NCBI RefSeq assembly: GCF_037126285.1
Contig: NZ_CP147012.1
Location: 3,928,676 to 3,992,675 of the forward strand
DNA from: Bernardetia sp. MNP-M8
GTDB taxonomy: Bacteria > Bacteroidota > Bacteroidia > Cytophagales > Bernardetiaceae
Reading direction: 5' to 3'
DNA: 64,000 bases
Shown here: piece by piece, positions 17,460 to 26,798 of the stretch
How the letters are laid out: every line of letters begins with the position of its first letter
How positions within the stretch are numbered: position 1 is the first letter of the stretch
Notes under the pieces: model-generated
Database searches by the model: none
Told to the model about the DNA's origin: nothing
What the model saw: the letters and a program-made list of their open reading frames with translations, nothing else
Translations under genes and position numbers: made by a program

Positions 17460-18089
17460 ATGCCACAAAATCAATTTACAAGTAAAATTTCTGCTTTTAT
17501 TGGGTTTACTCTACTTCTTTTGATAGTAGGTTTTACTATTCTTGTAAATCTTTTTCCTATAAAAACGAAAGAAGAGATATTGCAAAGTAAAACCTTAAAA
17601 CCATTTACTCAAGATGAATTGGCTGATTTATGGGAGTTGGATAGCATACAAACTAGTATAACTTATCCAGTTGAGGGAGAACAAAAATGCACAATTCGTA
17701 CCACCAACAATTACTACTTAGGAATCTTAAAGTTTCAAATAGATATTGATAAGAATGTGAGCGAGCCATTAATGATAATTGAAGAATCTGAAATTCTGTA
17801 TTCCAAAAATGAAAAAGATTCAATATTCTTAAACAGAATAGGACATTTATTTATGAAATATCAAATAAAAAATATTGTTTCTAACTCTTACTATGGCGAT
17901 TTTACAGCAATTCATTTAATTGATGGAAGGATAATCATTTTGATGGAAAAAAAAATAGAAACAGAAGATAAGTATTATGAAAAAATCATTGAAAAAGCAG
18001 ATTTCGTAAATGAGACCACAAAAGTAATTTCGCCATTAGAAGCCACAAAAATCTATAAAGAGATTTATGTTAATTTGGAAGTAAATTAA
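17460..18089 (+). CDS. Tandem membrane-anchored family, paralog 5 of 5
   Basis: 209 residues, the most diverged member. Membrane helix about 12-31, then LADLWELDSIQTS, YYLGILKFQ, MKYQIKNI, FTAIHLIDGRIIILM. The C-terminus reads FVNETTKVISP where others have LNDSTK. The middle section is shorter and a 14-residue tail is added. It ends the row; 114 bp of plain sequence precede the carboxylase gene. Confidence 0.65.
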   Translation: MPQNQFTSKISAFIGFTLLLLIVGFTILVNLFPIKTKEEILQSKTLKPFTQDELADLWELDSIQTSITYPVEGEQKCTIRTTNNYYLGILKFQIDIDKNVSEPLMIIEESEILYSKNEKDSIFLNRIGHLFMKYQIKNIVSNSYYGDFTAIHLIDGRIIILMEKKIETEDKYYEKIIEKADFVNETTKVISPLEATKIYKEIYVNLEVN

Positions 18090-18203
18090 TGGTTGATTAT
18101 TCTAATCAAAACTTTCTATTGTAAAATAGCAAATAAATCGTTTTTTTTGTAGAACCTAAAAAAGAAAACACAGAAAAGTAAAACCTAGCACACACTACAA
18201 ACT

Positions 18204-19910
18204 ATGGCAGAATCAAAAAGTCCTGATAAAACTAGCACTCATAGCAGCCCTTCAAAATCTGAAAAGGAAAATGTACAGCTCAATATTAATGAAGATGCAA
18301 ACAAACAGCTTGTTTTTCAACTTCAAGCAAAGCTAGACAAAGTAAAATTAGGAGGAGGACAAAAAAAAATAGACAAACACAAATCTAAAGGAAAACTAAC
18401 AGCTAGAGAACGAATCAACTACCTTTTAGATAAAGACCAAGAAGGAAACACCACTTATTTTAATGAAATCGGAGCTTTTGTAGGTGATGATATGTACAAT
18501 GAGTGGGGAGGTTGTCCATCTGGTGGCGTAGTTACTGGTTTGGGACATGTAAGTGGACGACTTTGTGTAATTGTGGCAAATGATGCCACTGTAAAGGCTG
18601 GAGCATGGTTTCCAATTACAGGAAAAAAGAATTTGAGAGCGCAAGAAATAGCGATGGAAAACCGAATTCCTATTATTTATTTGGTGGACAGCGCAGGAAT
18701 ATTTTTACCATTGCAAGACGAAATTTTTGCAGATAAAGAGCATTTTGGTAGAGTTTTTAGAAATAATGCTCACATGTCAGCCGAAGGAATTGTACAAGTT
18801 TCTGCTATTATGGGAAGTTGTGTGGCAGGTGGCGCATATTTGCCAATCATGTCCGATGAGGCTTTAATTGTTGAGGGAACTGGTTCAGTATTTTTAGCAG
18901 GTCCTTATCTTGTAAAATCTGCCATAGGCGAAGATATAGACCAAGAAACACTAGGTGGAGCTTCTACACATTGCGAAATTTCGGGAGTAACTGATAATAA
19001 ATATCCAAATGATGAAGCATGTTTGGATGCTATTCGAAGTATTATAGATAAAATTGGAGAGCCTGATAGTGCAGGTTTTAATCGTTCAGAACCAAAACTT
19101 CCTACCAAAAACATGGAGGAAATTTACAGACTTTTACCTGCTGACCGTACCAAGCCGTATGATATGCGAGATATTATCGAAAGAATTGTAGATGATTCTG
19201 ACTTTGAAGAATATAAAAAGGAGTATGGCAAAACTATTTTGTGTGGACATGCAAGAATAGATGGTTGGTCAGTTGGAATAGTAGCCAATCAGAGAACGAT
19301 TTTGAAGAGTGGTAAAAAAGAAATGCAAATGGGTGGAGTTGTTTACTCAGATTCTGCTGATAAAGCTGCCCGTTTCATAATGACGTGTAACCAAAAGAAA
19401 ATTCCACTTTTGTTTTTACATGATGTTACTGGATTTATGGTAGGAAGTCGTTCCGAACATGGAGGAATTATTAAAGATGGTGCAAAACTAGTTAGTGCAA
19501 TGGCAAATAGTGTTGTTCCAAAATTTACTATTGTAGTTGGTAATTCGTATGGTGCAGGAAATTATGCCATGTGTGGAAAAGCGTATGACCCTCGTTTGAT
19601 GTTAGCTTATCCGACAGCTAAAATTGCTGTTATGAGTGGTGCTTCGGCTGCAAAAACACTTTTACAGATAAAAGTAGGTTCTGAAAAGGCACAGGGAAGA
19701 GAAGTTTCTAAGGAAGATGAAGAAAAATTACTAGCAGAAATAACAGAGAAATACGAAAAACAAACAACTCCGTATTATGCTGCTGCACGCCTTTGGATTG
19801 ATGCTATTATTGATCCATTAGAAACTCGTCAGATTATTTCGATGGGAATTGAGGCTGCTAATCAAGCACCAATTACGAAGCGTTATAATGTAGGCGCAAT
19901 TCAAACCTAG
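18204..19910 (+). CDS. Acyl-CoA carboxylase, carboxyltransferase (beta) subunit, MCC-like
   Basis: 568 residues with the two crotonase-like halves of biotin-dependent carboxyltransferases. The N-half has KGKLTARERINYLLD, GGVVTGLGHVSGR and YLVDSAG. The C-half has LFLHDVTGFMVGS and VVGNSYGAGNYAMCG. The stretch LQDEIFADKEHFGRVFRNN and GSCVAGGAYLP resemble methylcrotonyl-CoA carboxylase beta subunits more than propionyl-CoA ones, so leucine degradation is the likely pathway. The biotin carboxylase/carrier partner is not in this window. The ~30 N-terminal residues are polar and extra. Confidence 0.82.
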   Translation: MAESKSPDKTSTHSSPSKSEKENVQLNINEDANKQLVFQLQAKLDKVKLGGGQKKIDKHKSKGKLTARERINYLLDKDQEGNTTYFNEIGAFVGDDMYNEWGGCPSGGVVTGLGHVSGRLCVIVANDATVKAGAWFPITGKKNLRAQEIAMENRIPIIYLVDSAGIFLPLQDEIFADKEHFGRVFRNNAHMSAEGIVQVSAIMGSCVAGGAYLPIMSDEALIVEGTGSVFLAGPYLVKSAIGEDIDQETLGGASTHCEISGVTDNKYPNDEACLDAIRSIIDKIGEPDSAGFNRSEPKLPTKNMEEIYRLLPADRTKPYDMRDIIERIVDDSDFEEYKKEYGKTILCGHARIDGWSVGIVANQRTILKSGKKEMQMGGVVYSDSADKAARFIMTCNQKKIPLLFLHDVTGFMVGSRSEHGGIIKDGAKLVSAMANSVVPKFTIVVGNSYGAGNYAMCGKAYDPRLMLAYPTAKIAVMSGASAAKTLLQIKVGSEKAQGREVSKEDEEKLLAEITEKYEKQTTPYYAAARLWIDAIIDPLETRQIISMGIEAANQAPITKRYNVGAIQT

Positions 19911-19955
19911 AATTTTTAGTTATCAGTGAACATTAATCAGTTACTAGTTAAATGC

Positions 19956-19993
19956 AAAAGCCAATCATTTTTATAAAACGATTGGCTTTTTTG
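19956..19993 (+). terminator. Terminator of the carboxylase gene
   Basis: AAAAGCCAATC pairs with GATTGGCTTTT over a loop of about 13 nt, followed by T residues. The rest of the gap to 20277 is A/T-rich with CTGTGTT-like short repeats (20140-20175) and no gene. Confidence 0.8.
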
Positions 19994-20277
19994 TTTAATT
20001 CAAGTGTCCTCAATTGAATTTTAAAACTAAAAAGATAGTTCAAAAAGAGTATAAAGTCATATATTTTATTTTCATGCGTTTGCCCTATAACAAGATAGTA
20101 TTTTTCGTTGAGTTTAGATTTTTTACTAAAAAAATCTGTGGTTTATCTGTATAATCCGTAAAATCTGTGTTCCATAAAATAGTAGGTTAGATTATTCTAA
20201 GGAATTGGAATTAAATAACATATTCATTTCGAAGTAACAAAACGCTAATATTTAGTGTATTACATTCGTAATTGTTC

Positions 20278-22524
20278 CTAAAGATTAAACCAATAAGAAA
20301 TCTTTGCTACAATAGCACGGTTTTTCGAACCAAAACTTTCAGGTAAATAATTTTCTGAATAGACTAAGAAAAAGTCCGAAACAGGTTTGAAACGCCATTG
20401 AAAACGGGCATTCAAATTGACATTATCAGCTTGTGTATTATATTGTAAAAAAGTAGTTAGGAAAAGACTGCGAGTAAATGAAACATCTAAACGAGGACTA
20501 ATAATCCAAAAATTAGCATCATTATAAGGCTCAGGCAAATCAATAATATTATGGTCAAAACTAACAGCTATTTGTCCATAAGGCTGAAAACGGTAGCGAA
20601 TCGTTCCATCAACATTAAAACGAGTTCCTGTAAAATATGTGCTATGTGATGCTGAAGTAGAAAGATTAAAACGCTTACGAGAGTCAGAACTAAAATAAAC
20701 ATACGCTCCTGTATTTGTAAATTCTTGTCCTTCTTCAAATTGTTTTCCTCCAGAGTTAGTAGGGTCAAAGGAAAAGAATAAATATGTATAATCATTGAAA
20801 ACACCTGCTCCAAATTCACTAGTATTAAATAAAGTAGCATTGTATTCTAAAGAAATATTTCTGTCTGTCATTTTCCAATTCAAATCAGTATAAGTATTGA
20901 AATAAGCATAAAAATTATGACGCTGTATTTTTCCTTTTTTAGGATAAATATTATAGCCTGCCCAATCTTCAAAACGCCAAAGACCTTTTCGAAGCACATA
21001 ACCAATATCATTAATATCATAATTTTCTCCTACCAATTCGTGATTCCAAGCAGCATAAAATTTGCGAGTATTGTAGGCAAAAAAAGCAGCATGAGCAAAT
21101 GTTCCTTTTGTTTCATTGGGCAAAAAAGCATGATGATAAAATACTTTTCCTCTCCACTTGCTGTCCTTTGATTGCATATTATAATCAATTCCTGCCATTC
21201 TTGTATAAGGCTTGTCAGAAGTTTCGTTCCCAGTTTCCTGACGATTAACAAAAATCCCTGCAATATTCGAACGAGAGAAAATCTGTCTTTGAAAAGCAGC
21301 TACTGTGTAGTTATTACCAATAATTCCTTTTTCTTTATCTTGTCCTGTTTGAATATTTAAAAGACCTACACGCCAATCTTTATTAACTTTTCCACTCAAA
21401 CGTGCGCCATATAAAATAGGATTCTGAACATTTTGATTAATAGTAGTATCATAAGCAATTCCAACACGACGAGAGAAAAAAGGTCGCATTCTACTAAAAC
21501 CAAAATTGGCAAACAAATCACTATTTTCTAAAAAAAACTGTCTTCGTTCTGGAAAAAATATCTCAAAACGACTCAAATTAGTAACCTGCTGATCGACTTC
21601 TACTTGCGAAAAATCAGGGTTTACAGTCAAATCCAAATTTAGAGAAGGAGTAACAGCAATTTTTGCATCTCCCCCAATATTTCCTTTGGTTTTGTAAGGA
21701 GTATTATTGATGTTGTCTTTTGCAGCCGAACCTGCTAAATAAGGAATAATAGAAATATTTGAACCTGCTTTTTTTAAGTTTTCATCAAATATAAGTTCGC
21801 CTGTAAAAGCCAATGAAACCGTCGAAAACTGAATTGGAACAGGAATCCAAGCCGAAATTTCATTTCTATACGCATCATTACGAGCAAAATTTACTTTCCA
21901 TTTTGATTTGTCTTTTGGATAACGAAGTGTCTTGAAAGGAATTGCAATTTCACATGTCCAAGAACCATCAGGCAAGTCTGAAACAGCACTATACCATTTA
22001 TTATCCCAATTAGAAGCATCTCTATCGCCCTCAAAAATAAGTCCTTCCAATTGCGCTCCAACAGGTGAAACTGTAAAATAAACACCATTCAAGCCATCTC
22101 CAAAAGGGTCAAGATTAACAGAAAAATTGTCATTTTGTCCCCAATCATAATCTCTTCGCATGGAAGAAATAATGTATTTTTTTTGGGGATTCCCTTTACA
22201 AATTGCAGCGACATACAAATAATTTTCATCGTATGCCACTCGCACTTCAGTCTGAGAAAGAGCAAGTAACGTATCAGTAGGGAAATTCTGAACAAAACCT
22301 GTTGCTACTTCAGAAACTTGCCAAATTTCTTCATCTAATGCACCATCTACACGGATAGCAGTTGTTTTTCTAACTGAAAGGCGATAAGGAGAAGTGGCAA
22401 GTGAATCTATATTTTTTTCATTTATGATACTTTCTGTTTGATTAGGAGTAGTTTGACAAAAAATAGAAAAGTGAAAACAATAAAAACAGAAAGTAAGAAA
22501 GACAGAAGAATAAAAGTGTTTCAT
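20278..22524 (-). CDS. Envelope protein with CBM9-like and DUF5916-type domains
   Basis: 748 residues. An N-terminal signal peptide (hydrophobic to about residue 23, ending near CQT) is followed by a CBM9-like beta-sandwich (about 45-260: IRVDGALDEEIWQ, RVAYDENYLYVAA). Next is the conserved DLTVNPDFSQVEVDQQ block and FFPERRQFFLEN, typical of DUF5916 proteins. The rest is rich in aromatic, alternating beta strands and ends in WFNL, like an outer-membrane barrel. Such proteins are common in Bacteroidota; the ligand is unknown. Transcribed alone, convergent with the carboxylase gene. Confidence 0.75.
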   Translation of the reverse strand: MKHFYSSVFLTFCFYCFHFSIFCQTTPNQTESIINEKNIDSLATSPYRLSVRKTTAIRVDGALDEEIWQVSEVATGFVQNFPTDTLLALSQTEVRVAYDENYLYVAAICKGNPQKKYIISSMRRDYDWGQNDNFSVNLDPFGDGLNGVYFTVSPVGAQLEGLIFEGDRDASNWDNKWYSAVSDLPDGSWTCEIAIPFKTLRYPKDKSKWKVNFARNDAYRNEISAWIPVPIQFSTVSLAFTGELIFDENLKKAGSNISIIPYLAGSAAKDNINNTPYKTKGNIGGDAKIAVTPSLNLDLTVNPDFSQVEVDQQVTNLSRFEIFFPERRQFFLENSDLFANFGFSRMRPFFSRRVGIAYDTTINQNVQNPILYGARLSGKVNKDWRVGLLNIQTGQDKEKGIIGNNYTVAAFQRQIFSRSNIAGIFVNRQETGNETSDKPYTRMAGIDYNMQSKDSKWRGKVFYHHAFLPNETKGTFAHAAFFAYNTRKFYAAWNHELVGENYDINDIGYVLRKGLWRFEDWAGYNIYPKKGKIQRHNFYAYFNTYTDLNWKMTDRNISLEYNATLFNTSEFGAGVFNDYTYLFFSFDPTNSGGKQFEEGQEFTNTGAYVYFSSDSRKRFNLSTSASHSTYFTGTRFNVDGTIRYRFQPYGQIAVSFDHNIIDLPEPYNDANFWIISPRLDVSFTRSLFLTTFLQYNTQADNVNLNARFQWRFKPVSDFFLVYSENYLPESFGSKNRAIVAKISYWFNL

Positions 22525-23004
22525 TAAAAGTAAAATTGAAGTTGTGAACTATGATTGACTAATCAAATTAAACAAAAATACTTGCTAATAACTTTGTTAC
22601 TTGTTAAGAAATTCAAAAATCAGATTTCTTTAAGAGAATTTAATACAATTCAAACGAAGTTTTGAGCAGCTAATAAAAATAAATTTAATTTTTTTAAACC
22701 TTTTCAAATAAGATACGTTTTAAATACTGAACTTAAATAAAAAGAAATTTTTGCTTTATTTTTAAAAAGCATAAGTTTTTAGCTCAACAAATCAACTTAT
22801 ATTGTATCATTTTTTCATATACACATTTTTTTTTATGATTTGTTTAATAAAATTATTAAATTTACCCCATAATTATTTCAGTTTTTAAACAATTTTTTGA
22901 TAAAACTGTATAATACACAAAGACAAAACTGAAAATCGAAACCAAAAAAAAACGATTTTTAATTATTATTTTTAACCTTATTTTTTCAACAACTATTTTT
23001 TATT
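22525..23004. other. 480-bp AT-rich intergenic region, no gene seen
   Basis: This divergent region between the DUF5916-type gene and the first coiled-coil lipoprotein is strongly A/T-rich with long T and A runs. I found no ORF, tagged hairpin repeat or clear TAnnTTTG box. It must contain the promoters for both flanking genes. Confidence 0.5.
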
Positions 23005-23469
23005 ATGAATACTAAATTATCTGTATTTTTATTTGCCCTTCTATTGTCTTCAACAACACTTTTTACAGCTTGTTCTCCTTCTGAAAGAAAAGAAGCTCAA
23101 GCAGAAGTAAACGAAGAAATGACTGAAATGAACAACGAAATCAATGAAGCTAGTGCTGAATTTAAGCAAGAGCGCATGGAGTGGAAAAACGAATGGAACA
23201 CTAAAATGGCTACTTGGGATGCTCGTTTGGCAGAATTAGATGCTAAAATTGAAGCAAAAGGCGATAAAGCATCTGCAGAGCTTAAGCAAGAGCGTGAAGA
23301 GCTTCGTAACGAATATGCAGAATTTAAGACAAATATGGAGCAAGCTGAAAATAAAACAGAAGCTGAATGGGCTGAGTTTAAAGCTGACGTAAATAAAACA
23401 GCTGATAAAATTGCTTCTGATGTAGATAACTTTTTTGCTCGTATCGATGTAGATGGCGACGGCAAATAA
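23005..23469 (+). CDS. Coiled-coil lipoprotein, paralog 1 of 3
   Basis: 154 residues. Lipoprotein signal peptide with lipobox LFTAC and modified Cys at 23, then an almost wholly alpha-helical, E/K/A-rich body with heptad character. Shared motifs: ERMEWKNEWNTKMATWDARLAELDAKIE, AENKTEAEWAEFKAD and a C-terminal aromatic FFARI. Probably membrane-anchored on the periplasmic side. The C-terminus ends in DVDGDGK, an isolated calcium-loop-like run absent from the other two. Followed by its own terminator. No known family assigned. Confidence 0.72.
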   Translation: MNTKLSVFLFALLLSSTTLFTACSPSERKEAQAEVNEEMTEMNNEINEASAEFKQERMEWKNEWNTKMATWDARLAELDAKIEAKGDKASAELKQEREELRNEYAEFKTNMEQAENKTEAEWAEFKADVNKTADKIASDVDNFFARIDVDGDGK

Positions 23470-23491
23470 TCCAAGGCTAAATAGACTTTTC

Positions 23492-23528
23492 AAACATCTG
23501 TTTCTAACAAGAAACAGATGTTTATTTT
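23492..23528 (+). terminator. Terminator of lipoprotein paralog 1
   Basis: AAACATCTGTTTC pairs with GAAACAGATGTTT over a 6-nt loop and runs into ATTTTT. Confidence 0.8.
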
Positions 23529-23570
23529 TACAACTTATTTAATTTTTTTAAACTCAACTGTATTTTTATT

Positions 23571-24026
23571 ATGAACACTAAATTATCTGTATTTTTATTA
23601 GCATTATTAGTTTCTTCTTCTTCTCTATTTTATTCTTGTCAGTCTGCAACTGAAAAGAAAGATGATGCTGCTGAAGAAGTAGTAGAAGCAAAAGAAGAAC
23701 TTGCTGAAGCAAATGTTGAATATGCTAAAGCAAAACAAGAATGGCAAAACGAAATGAATGTGAAAATGGCTGAATGGGATGCTCGTTTGGTAGAATTAGA
23801 CAAAAAAATTGAAGAAAAAGGAGATGATGTTTCTGCTGAAATGAAAGAAGAACGCAGAGAATTGGATAACAATTATGAAGCATTTAAAGCTGATGTAAAT
23901 CAAGCTGAAAACAAAACAGAAGCTGAATGGGATCAATTTAAAGCTGACGTAAACAAAACGGCTGACCAAATCGGTGAAAACGTTAGTAATTTCTTTGACC
24001 GTTTAGATGGAAAAAAAGATAACTAA
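23571..24026 (+). CDS. Coiled-coil lipoprotein, paralog 2 of 3
   Basis: 151 residues. The first nine codons encode the same MNTKLSVFL as paralog 1; lipobox LFYSC with Cys 23. The body again is a charged helix: KQEWQNEMNVKMAEWDARL, then AENKTEAEWDQFKADVNKTAD, ending NFFDRLDGKKDN. It lies 101 bp after paralog 1 with a terminator on each side, so the copies can be transcribed independently. Confidence 0.72.
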   Translation: MNTKLSVFLLALLVSSSSLFYSCQSATEKKDDAAEEVVEAKEELAEANVEYAKAKQEWQNEMNVKMAEWDARLVELDKKIEEKGDDVSAEMKEERRELDNNYEAFKADVNQAENKTEAEWDQFKADVNKTADQIGENVSNFFDRLDGKKDN

Positions 24027-24051
24027 TAAGCAATTTTTAGGATACTATTTG

Positions 24052-24091
24052 AAAGACCTGTTTTCTTTAAAAAGAAGACAGGTCTTTTTTT
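24052..24091 (+). terminator. Terminator of lipoprotein paralog 2
   Basis: AAAGACCTGTTTTCTTT pairs with AAAGAAGACAGGTCTTT (one bulge) and is followed by a T-run. Confidence 0.8.
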
Positions 24092-24176
24092 ATAAATTAA
24101 TTTGTGATAAATTAAGATTATTTTTACTACATTTGATTCAAAATTAATCTAAAATACAGAATAGATAAGTTTCTAC

Positions 24177-24184
24177 TATTTTTG
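24177..24184 (+). promoter_or_regulatory. Putative -7 element TATTTTTG before lipoprotein paralog 3
   Basis: TATTTTTG fits TAnnTTTG and leaves a leader of about 45 bases before the ATG at 24236. Together with the terminator at 24052 it suggests an independent transcript. Confidence 0.3.
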
Positions 24185-24235
24185 TATCAAAACTATTATT
24201 TTTATTACTAGCATTTTTTACAAAAAACTTTTATT

Positions 24236-24685
24236 ATGACTACTAAATTCTCTGTATTTTTATTTGCAGCTCTTCTTTTTTCTTCTACACTTTTTTATTC
24301 TTGTACTCCTGCTGAAAAAGCAACAGCAGAAGAAGATGCTACGGAAATGGTAGATGATGCACAAGCAGAAGTGAACGAAGTGAATGCTGAATTGGCACAA
24401 GAGCGTATGGAATTGAAAAATGAGTGGAATGCAAAAATGGAAAAAATGGATGCTCGTTTGGCAGAAGTAGACGCTAAAATGGAAGCTGAAGGCGATAAAG
24501 TTTCAGCAGAAGTAAAAGAAAGACGTGAAGCACTTCGTAAAGATTACGCAGATTTTAAAGCAAATTTAGAAAATGCTGAAAACAAAACTGAAGCTGAATG
24601 GGAACAGTTCAAAACAGAAATGAAAGCAGCATCAGATAAAGCAGACCAAGAAGTAGATTACTTCTTTGCTCAATTAGGCATGTAG
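24236..24685 (+). CDS. Coiled-coil lipoprotein, paralog 3 of 3
   Basis: 149 residues, lipobox LFYSC with Cys 23. The helix carries QERMELKNEWNAKMEKMDARLAEVDAKME, AENKTEAEWEQFKTEM and an aromatic end YFFAQLGM. The conserved ENKTEAEW-x-FK core in all three copies is the best family signature. Confidence 0.72.
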   Translation: MTTKFSVFLFAALLFSSTLFYSCTPAEKATAEEDATEMVDDAQAEVNEVNAELAQERMELKNEWNAKMEKMDARLAEVDAKMEAEGDKVSAEVKERREALRKDYADFKANLENAENKTEAEWEQFKTEMKAASDKADQEVDYFFAQLGM

Positions 24686-24709
24686 TTTTTATAATATTTA
24701 TAAATTCAG

Positions 24710-24744
24710 AAAAGCTATTTCTTTCCAAAAGGAATAGCTTTTTT
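24710..24744 (+). terminator. Terminator of lipoprotein paralog 3
   Basis: AAAAGCTATTTCTTT pairs with AAAAGGAATAGCTTTTT and ends in a T-run. It also lies at the 3' end of the convergent FAD enzyme gene, so it may serve both strands. Confidence 0.75.
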
Positions 24745-24760
24745 GTTCGATTCTTTCTTA

Positions 24761-25978
24761 TTAAAATTCTTTTCCGTGAGTCAGACTAACTACTTTACGA
24801 GCCAAAGAAGGAATATATTTGAATGTATTTATCAAAAGTTCACTAGATTGTCGTCCCCCAAAAAAACGCTGAACGGTTCTGCCTGCCTTTAATCTCAACT
24901 GAAACTGACTATTCCAACGTTTTTGGTAGTGTTTTTTCAAAGTATTAAAATCTATTTGATTATCAAAGTATTGGATGAGTAAATCACTCAAAATTTTTGA
25001 ACTATGAAGAGCCATTGCCATTCCATTTCCACACAAAGGCGTTATCATTCCTGCCGAATCTCCACACATCAAAACATCATCTTCAATTAATTTTTTTGGA
25101 GAAAAAGAAACTTGATTGATTATTTCGGGCTTATCATACAAAAACTCAGCTTCTTTCAATATTTTACTCAAAAATGGATTTTCTGTAAAAAGCTGTTTTT
25201 CAATTTCTTCTACCTTCTTAAAATCTGTAATGTTGTCTTTATGAGAAAGGTAACAGAAACAAAATTTGTCATCTTCAATTCTTGAAATCCCACAGTAGCC
25301 ACGCCAAAAATTATGCAATGCAATTACATTATCAGGCATTAAATTGGTTTTTAAATGATATTTTACACCAATATAAGGGAAATTTTTACTTGAAAAGTCT
25401 CTTTGTAGTTTGTTGTCTAAGTTGCTTCGTTTGCCATAAGAACCAATTATAATCTGACTTTCAATAGTTCCATTTGAAGTTTCAATCAAGAATTTGTTTT
25501 CAGAGCTGTTATTCTCATTGGTATTCTCCAATTCCCAATTCCCAATTTCCCTTCCCTTATTTACGTCTTTTACAAAAACTCCTTCCCAAATATCCACGCC
25601 TTCTTTTTTCGCAATTTTTGATAATTCATAATCTAATGTATAACGGCTAATTCCGAAACCACCCAAAGGCAAATCTAATTCTAGTTTGTTTCCAGAAGGC
25701 GAAGAAAGCCAAAATTTGTCTAAAGCAACTGCACCAAAATCAAAGGGATTTACGCCTAAAGATTTTACATATTCTAGGGCTTCATTTGAAATATATTCTC
25801 CACAAACTTTATGAAATGGATAGGTGTTTTTTTCTATTAAAATTACTTTTATTCCTGCTCTAGCTAACCGAATACTACACGCTAACCCAGCCAAACCACC
25901 TCCAATGATGGCGATTTGAGTGGAGACAGATTTATTTTCTTTTGTTTGAGTTGTTTTTTTTTGCTTAATTTTTATCAT
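24761..25978 (-). CDS. FAD-dependent oxidoreductase, geranylgeranyl-reductase-like
   Basis: 405 residues. FAD/NAD(P) Rossmann motif IAIIGGGLAGLACSIRLARAG (about 23-43), the VCGEYIS segment seen in the geranylgeranyl reductase/halogenase group, and the second FAD motif GDSAGMITPLCGNGMAMAL (about 290-308). No partner gene indicates the substrate; members act on isoprenoid chains or polyketide/aromatic pigments. Start at ATG 25978; the ~18 N-terminal K/T-rich residues before the Rossmann strand may be untranslated extension. Confidence 0.75.
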   Translation of the reverse strand: MIKIKQKKTTQTKENKSVSTQIAIIGGGLAGLACSIRLARAGIKVILIEKNTYPFHKVCGEYISNEALEYVKSLGVNPFDFGAVALDKFWLSSPSGNKLELDLPLGGFGISRYTLDYELSKIAKKEGVDIWEGVFVKDVNKGREIGNWELENTNENNSSENKFLIETSNGTIESQIIIGSYGKRSNLDNKLQRDFSSKNFPYIGVKYHLKTNLMPDNVIALHNFWRGYCGISRIEDDKFCFCYLSHKDNITDFKKVEEIEKQLFTENPFLSKILKEAEFLYDKPEIINQVSFSPKKLIEDDVLMCGDSAGMITPLCGNGMAMALHSSKILSDLLIQYFDNQIDFNTLKKHYQKRWNSQFQLRLKAGRTVQRFFGGRQSSELLINTFKYIPSLARKVVSLTHGKEF

Positions 25979-25994
25979 TTTATGAAATTATAGT

Positions 25995-26780
25995 TTACAA
26001 ACCCAAATCTAATCTATCGTTTTGAGGTGTAACAAAAGGAATATTTTGAGTCGTATTTTCAATGCTATTTAGAGCCGAATATTTTTTTAGAATATTAGTT
26101 TCTAGTTCAATTCGTTTTATTTCGTGTTCTGAAACAAAAACTGTATGGGTTTCTCCATTTTTTGTTGTGATAATTAAATCATAAAAATTTTCTCCTTTAT
26201 TAAATAAAATAGAGTTAGCAAGACTAGAAAAGAATTTTGCTTTTTCTGTATTTATAGATTCGATATTTTGAGTAGGAATAACTACTTGATTTTTTTTATC
26301 TTTATTGATTATGAAATATCCAGAATCTAAGATAAGCGTTTTTTGTTTGTACATTTTTTTTCCTGCACCTATTCCCAATAAAACAGCACCTAAACCAAAA
26401 AGAAAAAAGTCCATATCAAGAAGATACGTTGAATAAGATATAATTCCCCCTATCAAAGCGAAAAAACCAGTATAAATACTAGTTGCTTCCGACTGTTTTA
26501 CTGTTGTGAACTGATAAAAAGCAAGTTTATCAAGTCTTTCATTTCTTGATTCTCTATCAATTTTTACGGCTTCTTGTTTTGGTATTTCTCTTAAAGTATG
26601 TGTTTGATTACAATGTTTTCTATCCATATACGACCACGAATCAGCTAAAAAAGCAGACTTACAACTTGCACAAATTACAATTTCATCTCCTTCTTGCAGA
26701 ATATCGCCAGTAATGGGGTCAATTCGTTCTTGTTTTAGGAAATCTTGGTGTTTTTCTTTTTGTAGGATGTGAGTGGTCAT
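25995..26780 (-). CDS. RING/U-box-like membrane protein, paralog 3 of 3 (most 3')
   Basis: 261 residues. N-terminal ~55 residues: LKQERIDPITGDILQEGDEI, then VICASCKSAFLADSWSYM and KHC. This is a treble-clef arrangement reminiscent of bacterial RING or U-box domains, but with few metal ligands (CxxC plus HC). Two hydrophobic segments at about 105-150 form a hairpin through the membrane. The C-terminal ~110 residues look like a PH-type or beta-rich soluble domain. Function unknown; no catalytic residue can be named. Confidence 0.6.
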   Translation of the reverse strand: MTTHILQKEKHQDFLKQERIDPITGDILQEGDEIVICASCKSAFLADSWSYMDRKHCNQTHTLREIPKQEAVKIDRESRNERLDKLAFYQFTTVKQSEATSIYTGFFALIGGIISYSTYLLDMDFFLFGLGAVLLGIGAGKKMYKQKTLILDSGYFIINKDKKNQVVIPTQNIESINTEKAKFFSSLANSILFNKGENFYDLIITTKNGETHTVFVSEHEIKRIELETNILKKYSALNSIENTTQNIPFVTPQNDRLDLGL

Positions 26781-26798
26781 TTTTTATGCTAATGTGTT

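Noticed and set aside
23097-23872. Long minus-strand ORFs opposite the coiled-coil lipoproteins
   Set aside because: They are Ser/Ala-rich shadows of the Glu/Lys-rich repeats on the plus strand and have no start context.
24761-25978. Flexirubin or type III polyketide cluster around the FAD enzyme
   Set aside because: No polyketide synthase, methyltransferase or acyl-carrier gene is adjacent; neighbours are lipoproteins and RING-like proteins.
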